64,000 nt of DNA from Myxococcus eversor (GTDB lineage: Bacteria > Myxococcota > Myxococcia > Myxococcales > Myxococcaceae). This document shows positions 42,447 to 51,395 of the stretch, piece by piece. Below the pieces are notes generated by a model. That model was not told the DNA's origin, made no database searches, and saw only the letters and a list, made by a program, of their open reading frames with translations. The position numbers and the translations under genes were made by a program. The stretch is from positions 62,001 to 126,000 of the forward strand of contig NZ_JAAIXY010000012.1 in assembly GCF_010894455.1 (NCBI RefSeq), given 5' to 3'. Every line of letters begins with the position of its first letter. The stretch's first letter is position 1.

Positions 42447-42459
42447 GACACGGCGCTTG

Positions 42460-42487
42460 CCCTGGTCTCCCCACATGGAGGCCAGGG
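42460..42487 (+). terminator. Hairpin after the gene remnant
   Basis: CCCTGGTCTCC pairs with GGAGGCCAGGG (11 bp with one G-U) around loop CCACAT, 13 nt after the remnant's stop. Its position supports the reading of 42446 as the true gene end. No T-tract. Confidence 0.5.
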
Positions 42488-42618
42488 TGAGGCGTGTCAC
42501 GGAGGCGTGACGTCTCGATCTTGATTTATCTGCTTAGACTGCAAATCATGAGGACGCTGGATGTGATGCAACTCGGTGGCTAAAGTATCGGCTCCCCCCA
42601 AGTTGAAGAGGAGTTGCC

Positions 42619-43371
42619 ATGTCGGCATCGCAGCGCATCTTGTTGGGTTGTGTCCTGCTCTTCGCGCAGGGCGCGTGGGCCGCGCAGGGGCAGATTCTCG
42701 CGCGTCCCAGGACGACGGTGCCAGGCATCAACTACGGCTATTGGGAGTACCTGCCGCAGGACTACGATGACAATTCCCAGGCGAGCCATCCGCTGGTCAT
42801 CTTCCTGGGCGGTCTGGGGCAGGAGGGTGATGGAACGGCTTCGGCGACGGGTCTGGAGAAGCTGATGGAGGTCACCGCGCCGCCCCGACTCATCCGGAAC
42901 GGACGGCACTTCCCGTTCATCCTCATCTCGCCCCAGCGTTTCAATGCGTGGTGGGGCAACAGCGAGATCGACGGCATCATCGGGTTCGCGAAGACGCGCT
43001 ATCGCGTCGACCCGAACCGCGTGTACCTGACGGGGCTCTCTGCGGGAGCCATCGTCATCTGGTCCTACACCGTGGCGTTCCCGCAGAAGATCGCCGCCAT
43101 TGTTCCCATCGCGGGGAACGGCAACGGGCTTCCCATCTGCGACATGTGGAACGTCCCGGTGTGGGCCTTCCACGGCACGGTGGATGCGACGGTGTCCCAG
43201 TATGGGTCCATCGAGCCGGTCAACAAGTTGAACAACGTCTGCAATCCGGCGGCGAATCCGCCCGCGCAGCTCACGCTGTACCCGGGCGTGGGACATGACT
43301 CCTGGTCCCGGACCTACAACGGCTCCGCGGGTCATGACATCTACACATGGATGTTGAGCCACTCGCTCTGA
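42619..43371 (+). CDS. Secreted alpha/beta-hydrolase (PHB depolymerase/feruloyl esterase-like)
   Basis: 250 residues, ATG with GAGGAG upstream. A signal peptide (ILLGCVLLFAQGAWA) is followed by an alpha/beta-hydrolase with nucleophile elbow TGLSAGA (Ser), acid in FHGTVDATV (Asp) and His in PGVGHDSW, a complete triad. The oxyanion region is HPLVIFLGGLG. This layout is that of LpqC/PhaZ-type esterases which cut polyhydroxybutyrate, feruloyl or acetyl esters. In a predator it is likely an extracellular degradative enzyme. The gene sits at the right end of the lower-GC patch. Confidence 0.85.
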   Translation: MSASQRILLGCVLLFAQGAWAAQGQILARPRTTVPGINYGYWEYLPQDYDDNSQASHPLVIFLGGLGQEGDGTASATGLEKLMEVTAPPRLIRNGRHFPFILISPQRFNAWWGNSEIDGIIGFAKTRYRVDPNRVYLTGLSAGAIVIWSYTVAFPQKIAAIVPIAGNGNGLPICDMWNVPVWAFHGTVDATVSQYGSIEPVNKLNNVCNPAANPPAQLTLYPGVGHDSWSRTYNGSAGHDIYTWMLSHSL

Positions 43372-43402
43372 GCAGTCGTTGATGGCTCCAATCGATGACC
43401 AC

Positions 43403-43442
43403 GCCCTGGCTCTCGACCTGAAGTGGTTGGGGGGGCCAGGGC
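43403..43442 (+). terminator. Inverted repeat after the esterase gene
   Basis: GCCCTGG (43403-43409) and CCAGGGC (43436-43442) can pair across a 26-nt loop, 31 nt after the stop. The long loop makes it a weak candidate. Confidence 0.3.
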
Positions 43443-43608
43443 GAAGTCGCGCCTTGTGTCGGAAATGCCATGGGGAAGTGATGGCGCGCCGACACCCCGC
43501 ACGACTGCATGGCAAGGCCGTGCATGCTTCTGGATGCCTCGTGCGCGAAGAGGCATTGGGCGATGGCGGTTGCCGTAATCTCCGCCCTTTGCCGCGCACG
43601 AGAGGAGA

Positions 43609-44805
43609 ATGTCGCCCATCGTCGTCACCCTGTTGGTGCTTCGTGGACTCGCCCCCATGGGCGAGCCGCTCACGTTGCGCGCGGCGCTCGGTGAGGCGCG
43701 GACGCAGGCTCCGGCGCTCGCACGGGCACGCGCACAGGAAGCGGTGGCCCGAGGAGAAGAAGAGGTCACTCGGACCTTCGCTCCATTGACCTTTTCGGTG
43801 GCCGGCGGCGGAAATGATCCTCGCTGGGCCGTGGGACTGACGCAGAGACTCCCGGTTCCAGGGGCCCGCGCCGCACGCGTCCTCGCCGCCGAGCTGACGA
43901 CACGAAGCGCCGAGGATGAACGGCGCGCGAGCGAGGCCACGGTTCGGGCGGATACCCGACGCGGTTACTTCTCCCTCATGCGAGCCCGGCAGCTCGTGGA
44001 AGTCTCCGAGCGGGCCCTCTTGCTCGCGCGTGAATCCGAGGCGGCCGCCGCCTTGCTCTTCGAGACCGGCGCGGCTCCAGAGCTGGACCTCCTCCAGGCC
44101 CGCATCGCGCGCGGCACCGTGGAAGTCCAACTGCTGACACGCCAGGCGGAGCTGACCACGGAGTCGGCGGCGCTCGCCTTGTTGCTGGGGCGGGCGCCGG
44201 GCACATTGCTGGTGCCAGCCATCGAGCCTCCTCCTCCGCTGGTCTCGTTGGACGACGTGCTGGCGCGCGGCGCGCACTCGCCACTCGCCCAGGCACGCAC
44301 AGCGGACGTGGAGGCGGCCGACGCGACGCTGCGGGCCGCGCGGCGTGAGCGTTGGCCTGTCCCCGTGGTGGGCGTCTCCGTGGAGGGGGATGGCCCGGGT
44401 GGGCGCGCGGCGTTTCTCCGCGGTGCGCTCGACCTGGACCTGTCCCTGCCAGGCCTGGGACGCGGTGAGACGGTGCGTGCCTCGGCCGCGCGCGAGGTCG
44501 CGCTCGCGGCCCAGAACGAGGACCGACGCTCCCGACAGACACAGGTCGTCTCCTCCCATGCCCGGTTGGCCGCCGCGCTCGCGGGCGCCGCGCTCTACTC
44601 GAAGCAGATCCTCCCCGACGTGGCGCGGACGGAGCGCATGGCCCTGGAGTCCTATCGCGCGGGTCGCAGTCCCCTGGTCGCGCTCACCGCCGCTCTCCAG
44701 GCGGCGGCCGATACACGCACCCAGGCCATCGAGGCCACCTTCGCCGCCCAGTCCGCCTTCGCCGACCTCGAACTCGCCGTGGGAGGTCCGCTGGATGAGC
44801 CCTAG
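43609..44805 (+). CDS. Outer-membrane efflux protein (TolC/CzcC family)
   Basis: 398 residues. Two OEP repeats are visible, with helical hairpins (LTLRAALGEARTQAPALARA, DLLQARIARGTVEVQLLTRQ; second VASSH-like helices towards the end) and a C-terminal AFADLELAVGG. It forms the outer-membrane tunnel of the efflux system with the two following genes. The ATG at 43609 lies almost directly on an AGGAGA, so the true start may be a few codons later, and the signal peptide is short. It overlaps the adaptor gene by 11 nt. Confidence 0.82.
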   Translation: MSPIVVTLLVLRGLAPMGEPLTLRAALGEARTQAPALARARAQEAVARGEEEVTRTFAPLTFSVAGGGNDPRWAVGLTQRLPVPGARAARVLAAELTTRSAEDERRASEATVRADTRRGYFSLMRARQLVEVSERALLLARESEAAAALLFETGAAPELDLLQARIARGTVEVQLLTRQAELTTESAALALLLGRAPGTLLVPAIEPPPPLVSLDDVLARGAHSPLAQARTADVEAADATLRAARRERWPVPVVGVSVEGDGPGGRAAFLRGALDLDLSLPGLGRGETVRASAAREVALAAQNEDRRSRQTQVVSSHARLAAALAGAALYSKQILPDVARTERMALESYRAGRSPLVALTAALQAAADTRTQAIEATFAAQSAFADLELAVGGPLDEP

Positions 44806-45868
44806 ACTCGCGCTGCTCTCCTGTCTGCTGGCCATCGGCGCGGGATGTTGGCGGACGCCGCCCGAGAACAGCGCGCCACCACTCCCACGCGTCCGGGTGG
44901 CCCCCGTGGCCCAAGGGCAGGCCGTGCGCGGGCTGCGCGTCACGGGCCTGCTGTCAGCTCTGCCTGGGAGAGAGGTGAGGCTCGCGCCTCCGGCGCCCGG
45001 TCGACTGTCGCTGTTGAATGTCTCGGAGGGCGACCGGGTGCGTGCTGGACAGGTCCTCGCGCAGGTGGACACGGGCCCCGCCACCGCCGAACTCCAACAA
45101 GCGGAGGCCACCCTTCGCGAGGCCACTTCAGCGCTCGCGGCCGCGCGGGAGAAGCGGGAGCGCACGGACCTCCTCGTCGAGCGCGGGGTGGCGGCCCGCC
45201 AGGAGTCGGAGCAGGACCACAGCGCGGAGGCAGCCGCGCGCGCGGCCCGGGCGCGGGCCAGGAGTGCCCTGGACCTGGCCCAGCGTGGCGTGGGGCGCAC
45301 GTCGCTCCAGGCTCCCTTTGATGGCGTCGTGACGACGGTGTGGGTGAGACAGGGGGAGATGGTGGATGGGACCGCGCCGGGCGTGGTCCAGGTCTCGGCG
45401 ACGGACCCGCTGGAGCTGCGCGCGTTCGTCACCCAGGAAGAAGCCGCGTCGCTCCACGCGGGCCAGCGCGCGAGCCTCACGGTCGACGGCCTGGAGGGAA
45501 CGCGTGACGGCGAGGTCGTCGCGGTGGCCCCCTCCGTCGACTCGCAGAACGGAAACGTGTCGGTCCGCCTGCGCTTCGCCAACCCGAAGGGAGAGCTGCG
45601 ACTGGGGGCGGCCGCGCGAGCCCACGTCGTCCTGGAGGACCTGGGCCCCGCATTGGCCGTGCCTTCCTCCGCGCTCCTGCCACTGGAAGATGGGGGTGTG
45701 GCCGTCGCGCGGGTCGTGGAGGGCCGCGTCCACACCGTGCCCGTCCACGTCGCGTCCGAGGACCAGGGCCGCGCGGTCATCCAGGGCCCGCTCGCGGTGG
45801 GGGAGTCCGTCGTCGTGGAGGGTGGCTACTCGCTGCCTGACGACGCCGGGGTGGAGGTCCTGAAGTGA
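44795..45868 (+). CDS. RND periplasmic adaptor lipoprotein (HlyD/MFP family)
   Basis: 357 residues from the ATG at 44795 with GGAGG ~8 nt upstream. The signal ends in a lipobox GAGC (Cys18), so it is an inner-membrane-anchored lipoprotein. The barrel-sandwich hybrid has GRLSLLNVSEGDRVRAGQVL and LQAPFDGVVTTVWVRQGEMV, and between them is a helical hairpin (ATAELQQAEATLREATSALA). A beta-barrel and membrane-proximal domain follow. It links the RND pump at 45865 to the outer-membrane protein at 43609. Its stop overlaps the pump start by 4 nt (GTGA). Confidence 0.88.
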   Translation: MSPRLALLSCLLAIGAGCWRTPPENSAPPLPRVRVAPVAQGQAVRGLRVTGLLSALPGREVRLAPPAPGRLSLLNVSEGDRVRAGQVLAQVDTGPATAELQQAEATLREATSALAAAREKRERTDLLVERGVAARQESEQDHSAEAAARAARARARSALDLAQRGVGRTSLQAPFDGVVTTVWVRQGEMVDGTAPGVVQVSATDPLELRAFVTQEEAASLHAGQRASLTVDGLEGTRDGEVVAVAPSVDSQNGNVSVRLRFANPKGELRLGAAARAHVVLEDLGPALAVPSSALLPLEDGGVAVARVVEGRVHTVPVHVASEDQGRAVIQGPLAVGESVVVEGGYSLPDDAGVEVLK

Positions 45869-48800
45869 CGTGGCTCGCACTGCTGCGGCGCAACGCGCCC
45901 GGAGTGGTGGTGCTCCTGTTGGCCCTGTCACTGGCGGGAGTCTACGGGGCGACGAAGCTCCCTGGCGGGCTCTATCCGGAGGTGACGTTTCCGCGCATCG
46001 TCGTCGCCGCGACGCTGAATGGCGCCAGCGCGCAGACGATGCAGTTGTCCGTGACGCGCCCGGTGGAGGAAGGCCTCTCCACCGTCATCGGCGTGCGACA
46101 GGTGCGCTCCCGCACCATCCGCGCGGCGTGCGAAATCTCGCTCTGGTTCGACTCGCGCACGGACATGGAGCGGGCCCTGGGGCTGGTGAATTCCCGGCTC
46201 GGCGAAGTGCGCGCCGCGCTGCCACCGGACGTGGTGCTCACCGCGGAGCGGCTGACTCCGTCGTCCTTTCCCATCCAGACACTCGCCGTCACCGGGACGG
46301 TGGAGCCAACGCGGCTGCGCGACTTCGCCCTGTCGACGCTTCGTCCAGCGCTCGCGAGCCTGGCGGGCGTGGGACGGGTGGATGTGGTGGGCGGGGACGT
46401 GCGTGAGCTGACCATCACCGTCGACGCACGGCGACTGGAGCAGGCGAAGCTGGACCTGTCCGCGCTCGCCACCGCGGTGGGCAGCGCGCTCGTGCTCGAG
46501 CCCTCGGGCAGGGTGGACATTCATTACCAGCAGGAGCTGGTGGTGGTGCAGGGGCCGGTGGATTCCCCGGACCAACTGGCCGCGCTCGTGGTGGGCGGGA
46601 CGCCCGATGCTCCCGTGCGCCTGGGCGACGTCGCGAAAATCGAGGAGGGCCATGCGGACCGGCTGTCGCTGACGTACGCGAATGGCCGGCCCGCGGTGCT
46701 CGTCAACATCGGCCGCAGACCGCAGGCGGATGCCGTCACGCTGGCCCGGGACATCCAACTTGCATTGGACCAGGTCCGTGCCGGTGCGCCGCCGGGCATC
46801 GACGTCGAGCTGTCGTATGACCAGGCGGGACTCATCGCCCGGTCCGTGGCGCATGTGCGCGACGAGGTCGTCCTGGGCGGCCTGCTCACGCTCGTGGTGG
46901 TGGGCCTCTTCCTGCGCTCCTGGCGGGCCATGGTCGCCGCCGCCCTGGTGCTCCCCGCCGCGCTGGCGATGACCTTCGGCGCGCTCTGGCTCACAGGGGG
47001 AACGCTCAACCTCATGTCGCTGGGCGGGATGGCGGTCGCCATCGGGTTGGTGGTGGATGACGCCGTGGTCGTGGTGGAGGCGGTGTACCGCAGGGTCGCG
47101 GCGGGAGTGGAACGGTGGCAGGCGACCGCGGAGGCCCTCGGGGAGGTTGCCTGGCCCGTGACGAACTCCACGCTGACCACGGTGGTCGTCTTCGCGCCAC
47201 TGTCGTTGCTGCCAGGAGTGTCCGGCCAGTTCTTCTCCGCGCTCGCCTTCACGCTGTGCTCCGCCGTGTTGTTCTCCCTGCTGCTGGCCGTCACGTTGAC
47301 GCCCCTCTTGTGTGGGTGGCTGCTCGTCGCGCGCGGTGCCCATCATGCGCCAGAGCCGCGCGTTCCACGGCGCTTGTGGACGCTGTGGCATCGGAGGCCC
47401 GGTGTGCTCGTCGCGGGCGTGGCGCTGGTCACCGTGGTGCTGGCGCTGCTGGGGCGCGGCGTCGCCACGGGGTTCCTGCCCGAGTTGGATGAAGGCGCCT
47501 TCGTCGTGGACTACTTCACGCCGACGGGCACCTCCGTCAGCGAGGCGGACCGCCTGGGCAGGTCGCTGGAGTCGTTGCTCGCGGAGGTCCCCGAGGTGGT
47601 CGGCACCAGCCGGCGTCTGGGCGCGGAGCTGGGGCCCCCGGCGGCCACGGAGTCCTCGCGCGGCGACATCACCGTGTCGCTGTCGCCGCTGCGAAAGCGT
47701 CACGGTCATGTCATCATCGAGGAGACGCGGGTGCGGGCCGAGTCCGCGCTTCCGGGCGTGCGACTGGAGTTCATCGAGCTGCTCCAGGACGTGCTCTCAG
47801 ACCTCGAAGGCTCTCCGGACCCCGTCGAGGTCAAACTCCTGGGGCAGGATGTCCAGGTGCTGCGCGACTTCGCGCCACGGGTGGCCGAGCGGCTTCAAGA
47901 CATCCCAGGCCTCGTGGACCTGTTCGACGGCGTCGCGGGATGCACACCGGAAGCCCACCTGGACGTGGACCTGGTGCGCGCGGGACGTTTGGGCTTCACG
48001 CCACGCGACGTGGCGACGCAGGTCCGGACGGCCCTGCTGGGGGAGGTCGTCGGCGCCATTCCTCGCGCGGGGCGACAGATGGACGTCCGCGTGCGGTTTC
48101 GCGATGCCGACCGCCTGGACTCCCAGGTCCTCCAGCACCTGCGCTTGCGGACCGCCTCGGGGCAGGTAGTGCCACTGATGCAGGTGGTGCGCCTGCGCCA
48201 GGAGTGCCAGCCCGCGGAGCTGGTGTCCGACGACCTGCGTCCGCTCGTGGCGGTGACGGGACGGTTGGAGGCGAGGGACCTGGGCAGCGTGACGGCGGAT
48301 GTCCAGGCAAAGCTCGCCACGCTGAGCCCGCCCGCGGGGGTGGAGGTGCGGTTGGGAGGACAGCGCGAGAGCCAGCGTCAGTCCTTCCAGGCCCTGGTGC
48401 TCGTGTTGGTGCTGGCCACGTTGGGGGTCTTCCTGGTGCTGACCTTCCACTTTCATGGCGTCGTGTTGCCGCTGCTCATCCTGGGAGCGGTCCCCGTGTC
48501 CCTCGCCGCGGGGGTCGCGAGCCTGCGACTCACCGGCACGCCACTCAATGTCTCGTCCCTGATGGGCTGCATCCTGCTGGTGGGGCTCGTGGTGAAGAAC
48601 GGCATCCTCCTGCTGGACCGCGCGGAAGTGGGCCGTGCCGAGGGGCTGGCCCCCGCCGAGGCCATCGCGCGCGCCGCCGCGGTTCGCCTGCGCCCCATCC
48701 TGATGACGACACTCGCGACGTTGCTGGGGCTCGGTCCGCTCGCGCTAGGCCTGGGAGAGGGCGGGGAGTTGCAACGCCCGCTGGCCATCACCGTGCTGGG

Positions 48801-48894
48801 AGGGTTGTCCCTCTCCACGTTGATGGTCCTGGTGGGGCTCCCGGCCGCGTATGTGCTGGTGCGCCGGCCCGCGACTCCCCCTGCGCCACGCTAG
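45865..48894 (+). CDS. RND efflux pump (AcrB/CzcA superfamily)
   Basis: 1009 residues, GTG start overlapping the adaptor stop. Twelve helices are predicted in the RND pattern: TM1 (APGVVVLLLALSLAGVYG), TM2-6 after ~residue 335, and TM7-12 in the second half. Proton-relay acidic residues lie in TM4 (GLVVDDAVVVVEAVYRR), and TM10 has the VVKNGILLLDRAE Lys/Asn pair. Two large periplasmic loops are present. The TM4 D-D pair is closer to HAE1/hydrophobe pumps than to metal pumps with D-x-x-D, so drugs or lipids are likelier substrates than metals. Its TAG stop is shared with the convergent MCE gene through the tetranucleotide CTAG. Confidence 0.9.
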   Translation: MTWLALLRRNAPGVVVLLLALSLAGVYGATKLPGGLYPEVTFPRIVVAATLNGASAQTMQLSVTRPVEEGLSTVIGVRQVRSRTIRAACEISLWFDSRTDMERALGLVNSRLGEVRAALPPDVVLTAERLTPSSFPIQTLAVTGTVEPTRLRDFALSTLRPALASLAGVGRVDVVGGDVRELTITVDARRLEQAKLDLSALATAVGSALVLEPSGRVDIHYQQELVVVQGPVDSPDQLAALVVGGTPDAPVRLGDVAKIEEGHADRLSLTYANGRPAVLVNIGRRPQADAVTLARDIQLALDQVRAGAPPGIDVELSYDQAGLIARSVAHVRDEVVLGGLLTLVVVGLFLRSWRAMVAAALVLPAALAMTFGALWLTGGTLNLMSLGGMAVAIGLVVDDAVVVVEAVYRRVAAGVERWQATAEALGEVAWPVTNSTLTTVVVFAPLSLLPGVSGQFFSALAFTLCSAVLFSLLLAVTLTPLLCGWLLVARGAHHAPEPRVPRRLWTLWHRRPGVLVAGVALVTVVLALLGRGVATGFLPELDEGAFVVDYFTPTGTSVSEADRLGRSLESLLAEVPEVVGTSRRLGAELGPPAATESSRGDITVSLSPLRKRHGHVIIEETRVRAESALPGVRLEFIELLQDVLSDLEGSPDPVEVKLLGQDVQVLRDFAPRVAERLQDIPGLVDLFDGVAGCTPEAHLDVDLVRAGRLGFTPRDVATQVRTALLGEVVGAIPRAGRQMDVRVRFRDADRLDSQVLQHLRLRTASGQVVPLMQVVRLRQECQPAELVSDDLRPLVAVTGRLEARDLGSVTADVQAKLATLSPPAGVEVRLGGQRESQRQSFQALVLVLVLATLGVFLVLTFHFHGVVLPLLILGAVPVSLAAGVASLRLTGTPLNVSSLMGCILLVGLVVKNGILLLDRAEVGRAEGLAPAEAIARAAAVRLRPILMTTLATLLGLGPLALGLGEGGELQRPLAITVLGGLSLSTLMVLVGLPAAYVLVRRPATPPAPR

Positions 48895-49901
48895 TCCTTC
48901 CACAGCATCTTCCACGGATGCTTGCGCAGGTCCGTCACCAGGGTGCGCAGCTCGTTGTAGAGGGTCGGGTCCTTGAGCACCGCGCCCACGGTGCCCTCGC
49001 CGGCCTCAATCTTCGCCAGCACGCGGTCCGCTCGGGCCGCGATGCTGTCGAGTTGCCCCACGGCGGTCGTGAGCCTCTCCAGGGCCAGCTTCACGCGCTT
49101 TCCATCCTCCGGGCCCAGCTCGCCCGTGACGGCCGCCAGTCCATCCAGCGTCGTCCCCGCCGACTTCGTCAGCCCGGGCAATTCGCTGCGCAGCACCGCC
49201 GCCGAGGCCGCCGCGTCGTCCAACAACCGCGCCGCCTTGCCTCCCGGCTGGAGTGACTCCCTCGCGAGCTGCGCAAGCTGCCGCATGTCCTTCGACGCCG
49301 CGGCCAGCTCCGACATGAGCACCTTCACGTCGCCCTTGTTCTCCGTGAGCAGCTCATCCAGCGTCCTGGACAGCCGGGAGATATTCGTCACCAGCCCCGT
49401 CACCGCCTCCGGGTCCTTCTCCAACATCCCAGACATCGTCTCCACGAACTTGGACAGGTGCTCCGCCAGCAAATCCAGACGCGGAGCATCCGTTCCCCGC
49501 AAGGCCTCTCCCGCGGGCCAGGGCCCCGGCTGAACCCCGGGATTCAATTCCAGATAGGGCTCGCCCAACAGGCCCACCGAGGCCACCGTCACCCGAGCAT
49601 CCGAGCGCAGCGCCGCCAGCGACTCCGGCGTCACCGCCAGCTCCATGCGCACGGGCAAGGGCTGTCCACGGGCATCCCTGCGCTCCGGCTGCAGTCGAAT
49701 CGCCTGAACCCGTCCCACCTGGACGCCGCCCAGCTTCACCGGCGCGCCCTCCACCACGTTGCCCGTGTGCCCGAAGTCCACCGGCAGCACCGTGGACGAG
49801 CCCAATGACAGCTCCCCCATCAACCACAGCAACACCAGCACGCCCACCACCGCCGCCAACACCAGGGCGCCCACCTTCAATTCCAGCCGTCGCTCATCCA
49901 T
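48891..49901 (-). CDS. MCE-domain substrate-binding protein (MlaD-like)
   Basis: 336 residues; the ATG at 49901 has GGAGGG at good spacing and is preferred to a GTG three codons upstream. One N-terminal helix (VGALVLAAVVGVLVLLWLMG) is followed by a single MCE domain at ~38-115 (LPVDFGHTGNVVEGAPVKLG, GVQVGRVQAI, VASVGLLGEPYLELNPG) and a ~200-residue helical tail, with heptads such as LLTENKGDVKVLMSELAAAS. MCE proteins form hexameric rings or tunnels that carry phospholipids between membranes. The tail is longer than in MlaD and could form a tube. It overlaps the ATPase gene upstream by 8 nt. Confidence 0.9.
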   Translation of the reverse strand: MDERRLELKVGALVLAAVVGVLVLLWLMGELSLGSSTVLPVDFGHTGNVVEGAPVKLGGVQVGRVQAIRLQPERRDARGQPLPVRMELAVTPESLAALRSDARVTVASVGLLGEPYLELNPGVQPGPWPAGEALRGTDAPRLDLLAEHLSKFVETMSGMLEKDPEAVTGLVTNISRLSRTLDELLTENKGDVKVLMSELAAASKDMRQLAQLARESLQPGGKAARLLDDAAASAAVLRSELPGLTKSAGTTLDGLAAVTGELGPEDGKRVKLALERLTTAVGQLDSIAARADRVLAKIEAGEGTVGAVLKDPTLYNELRTLVTDLRKHPWKMLWKD

Positions 49902-50652
49902 CCGTCGCACCCTCCATGAACGGCGCCGTCAACACCCGCAGCTCTGGCGCGGAGGACTCCAGGAAACCCGCCGGAGGCCCCAGGTACGCACACCGGCCTC
50001 GCGCCACCACCAACACCCGGTCCGCCAACCCCTTGAGCTGTCGATAGTCATGCGTCACCACCAACCCTCCCAGTCCCCGCGTCCGCAGCGACGCGATGAC
50101 CTCTTCCACCTGCGTCGCCGCCCGCCGGTCCAACCCCGTGGTCGGCTCGTCCAGCAGCAGATATCGCGGCTTCAACACCAGCGCCCGGGCAATGGCGGCT
50201 CGCTTCTTCGCCCCAGGCCCCAGCTCCGGTGGCAGCCGGTCCGCCCACTCCAACAACCCCACCTGCGCCAGCGCGGAGTCCACCGCGTCCTCTGGCGCCT
50301 TCGGGTCCGCCAGACGCACGTTCTCCCGCAGCGTCCGCCAGTCGAGCAGCGCAGGGCCCTGCACCAGATAGGGCGCGCGACGGCGCAGGCGCACCAGCTC
50401 GCGCTCAGGCTGCGTGTCCACCCGCTCGCCCCACAACTCCACGCTGCCCGCGTCTGGCTTCAACAGGCCCACCGCCATCCGACACAGCACGCTCTTGCCC
50501 GAGCCGCTCGCCCCCGCGATGAACGTCAGCTCACGAGTCGACACCTCCGCCGTCACCCCGTCCAGCACGTTCCGCCCGCCCTCGAACGCGACCCGCACGT
50601 CCGTGAAGCGGAGCGTGTCCTCGGGGCTCGTGGGGGAGTCGGTCGTGCTCAC
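49894..50652 (-). CDS. MCE-system ATPase with degenerate signature motif (ATPase 2)
   Basis: 252 residues, GTG start overlapping the permease 2 stop by 4 nt. Walker A GASGSGKS (47-54), Q-loop Gln98, Walker B YLLLDEP (D168, catalytic E169) and the H-loop His201 in VVTHDY are intact. The ABC signature, expected as LSGG, reads LGPG (144-147, in ELGPGAKKRAAIARAL). It is therefore able to bind and hydrolyse ATP only against a partner with an intact signature. ATPase 1 of the same operon, which keeps LSGG, is the obvious partner. MlaF-like in other respects. Confidence 0.9.
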   Translation of the reverse strand: MSTTDSPTSPEDTLRFTDVRVAFEGGRNVLDGVTAEVSTRELTFIAGASGSGKSVLCRMAVGLLKPDAGSVELWGERVDTQPERELVRLRRRAPYLVQGPALLDWRTLRENVRLADPKAPEDAVDSALAQVGLLEWADRLPPELGPGAKKRAAIARALVLKPRYLLLDEPTTGLDRRAATQVEEVIASLRTRGLGGLVVTHDYRQLKGLADRVLVVARGRCAYLGPPAGFLESSAPELRVLTAPFMEGATDG

Positions 50653-51395
50653 AGGCGCAGCAGTTGGAATGCGAGGGAGACGCCAAAGTCAATCAACAGA
50701 CACCCCAGGCTCGCGGCCACGACGCCCTCGGTGGTGGCCTGGCCCACGGCCTCCGCGCCACCCCGGGCCCTCAGGCCCGCCACCGCCGCCGCCAGGGGAA
50801 TGTACAGCCCGCACGCCACCGCCTTCATCCCCGCCGCCAGCAAATCCCAGCCATCCACATACCGGGGGTCCATGAAGGCCCTTCCGTCCACGCCGAACAC
50901 CAGGCTTGCCACCAACGCCGCCGACAGCGTCGCGGCCACGGTCCCCAGCGTGCTCAACAGCGGCACGCCCAGGAGCCCCGCCACCATGCGCGGTGCCACC
51001 AGGTCCGCGTATGGATCTCCAGCGGACATCTCCAGCGCCTCCACCTGCTCGTTGACGCTCATGGTGGACAGCTCCGCCGCGTGGCCCGCTCCCGCGCGCG
51101 AGGCCGTCAGCAGCGCGGAGACCACGGGCCCCAGCTCGCGAATCAGCAGCTCGAAGTACGCGGGCCCGAGCACCGCCACGTTGCCCACGAATCGCCGCGC
51201 CTGACTGTTGGCGATGGTGACCAGCACCGCGCCGAAGAAGGCCATGCCCGACACCACCAGCCACACGCTGCGCCCACCCAGTTCATGGAGCTGCACCGCG
51301 CACTCGCGCCAGGACACGCCCTCGCGGGCCCCGGCGCGCACCGTGCGCGCGAAGAGCACCACCGGGGCTCCGAAGAACGACAGCACCCGGTTCAT
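50649..51395 (-). CDS. MlaE-type permease 2
   Basis: 248 residues, ATG overlapping the permease 1 stop (ATGA). Five or so helices, with the MlaE signature E-x-V-x-A-L-E-M-S-A-G-D-P in STMSVNEQVEALEMSAGDPY followed by ADLVAPRM. The N-terminal amphipathic stretch precedes VWLVVSGMAFFGAVLVTIAN. It differs clearly in sequence from permease 1 of the same operon, which suggests a heterodimeric channel. Sits between permease 1 and ATPase 2 in gene order. Confidence 0.9.
   Translation of the reverse strand: MNRVLSFFGAPVVLFARTVRAGAREGVSWRECAVQLHELGGRSVWLVVSGMAFFGAVLVTIANSQARRFVGNVAVLGPAYFELLIRELGPVVSALLTASRAGAGHAAELSTMSVNEQVEALEMSAGDPYADLVAPRMVAGLLGVPLLSTLGTVAATLSAALVASLVFGVDGRAFMDPRYVDGWDLLAAGMKAVACGLYIPLAAAVAGLRARGGAEAVGQATTEGVVAASLGCLLIDFGVSLAFQLLRL

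Noticed and set aside
42580..45780. 1066-codon minus-strand ORF
   Set aside because: Antisense to the esterase, outer-membrane and adaptor genes and Ser/Arg-rich, without motifs.
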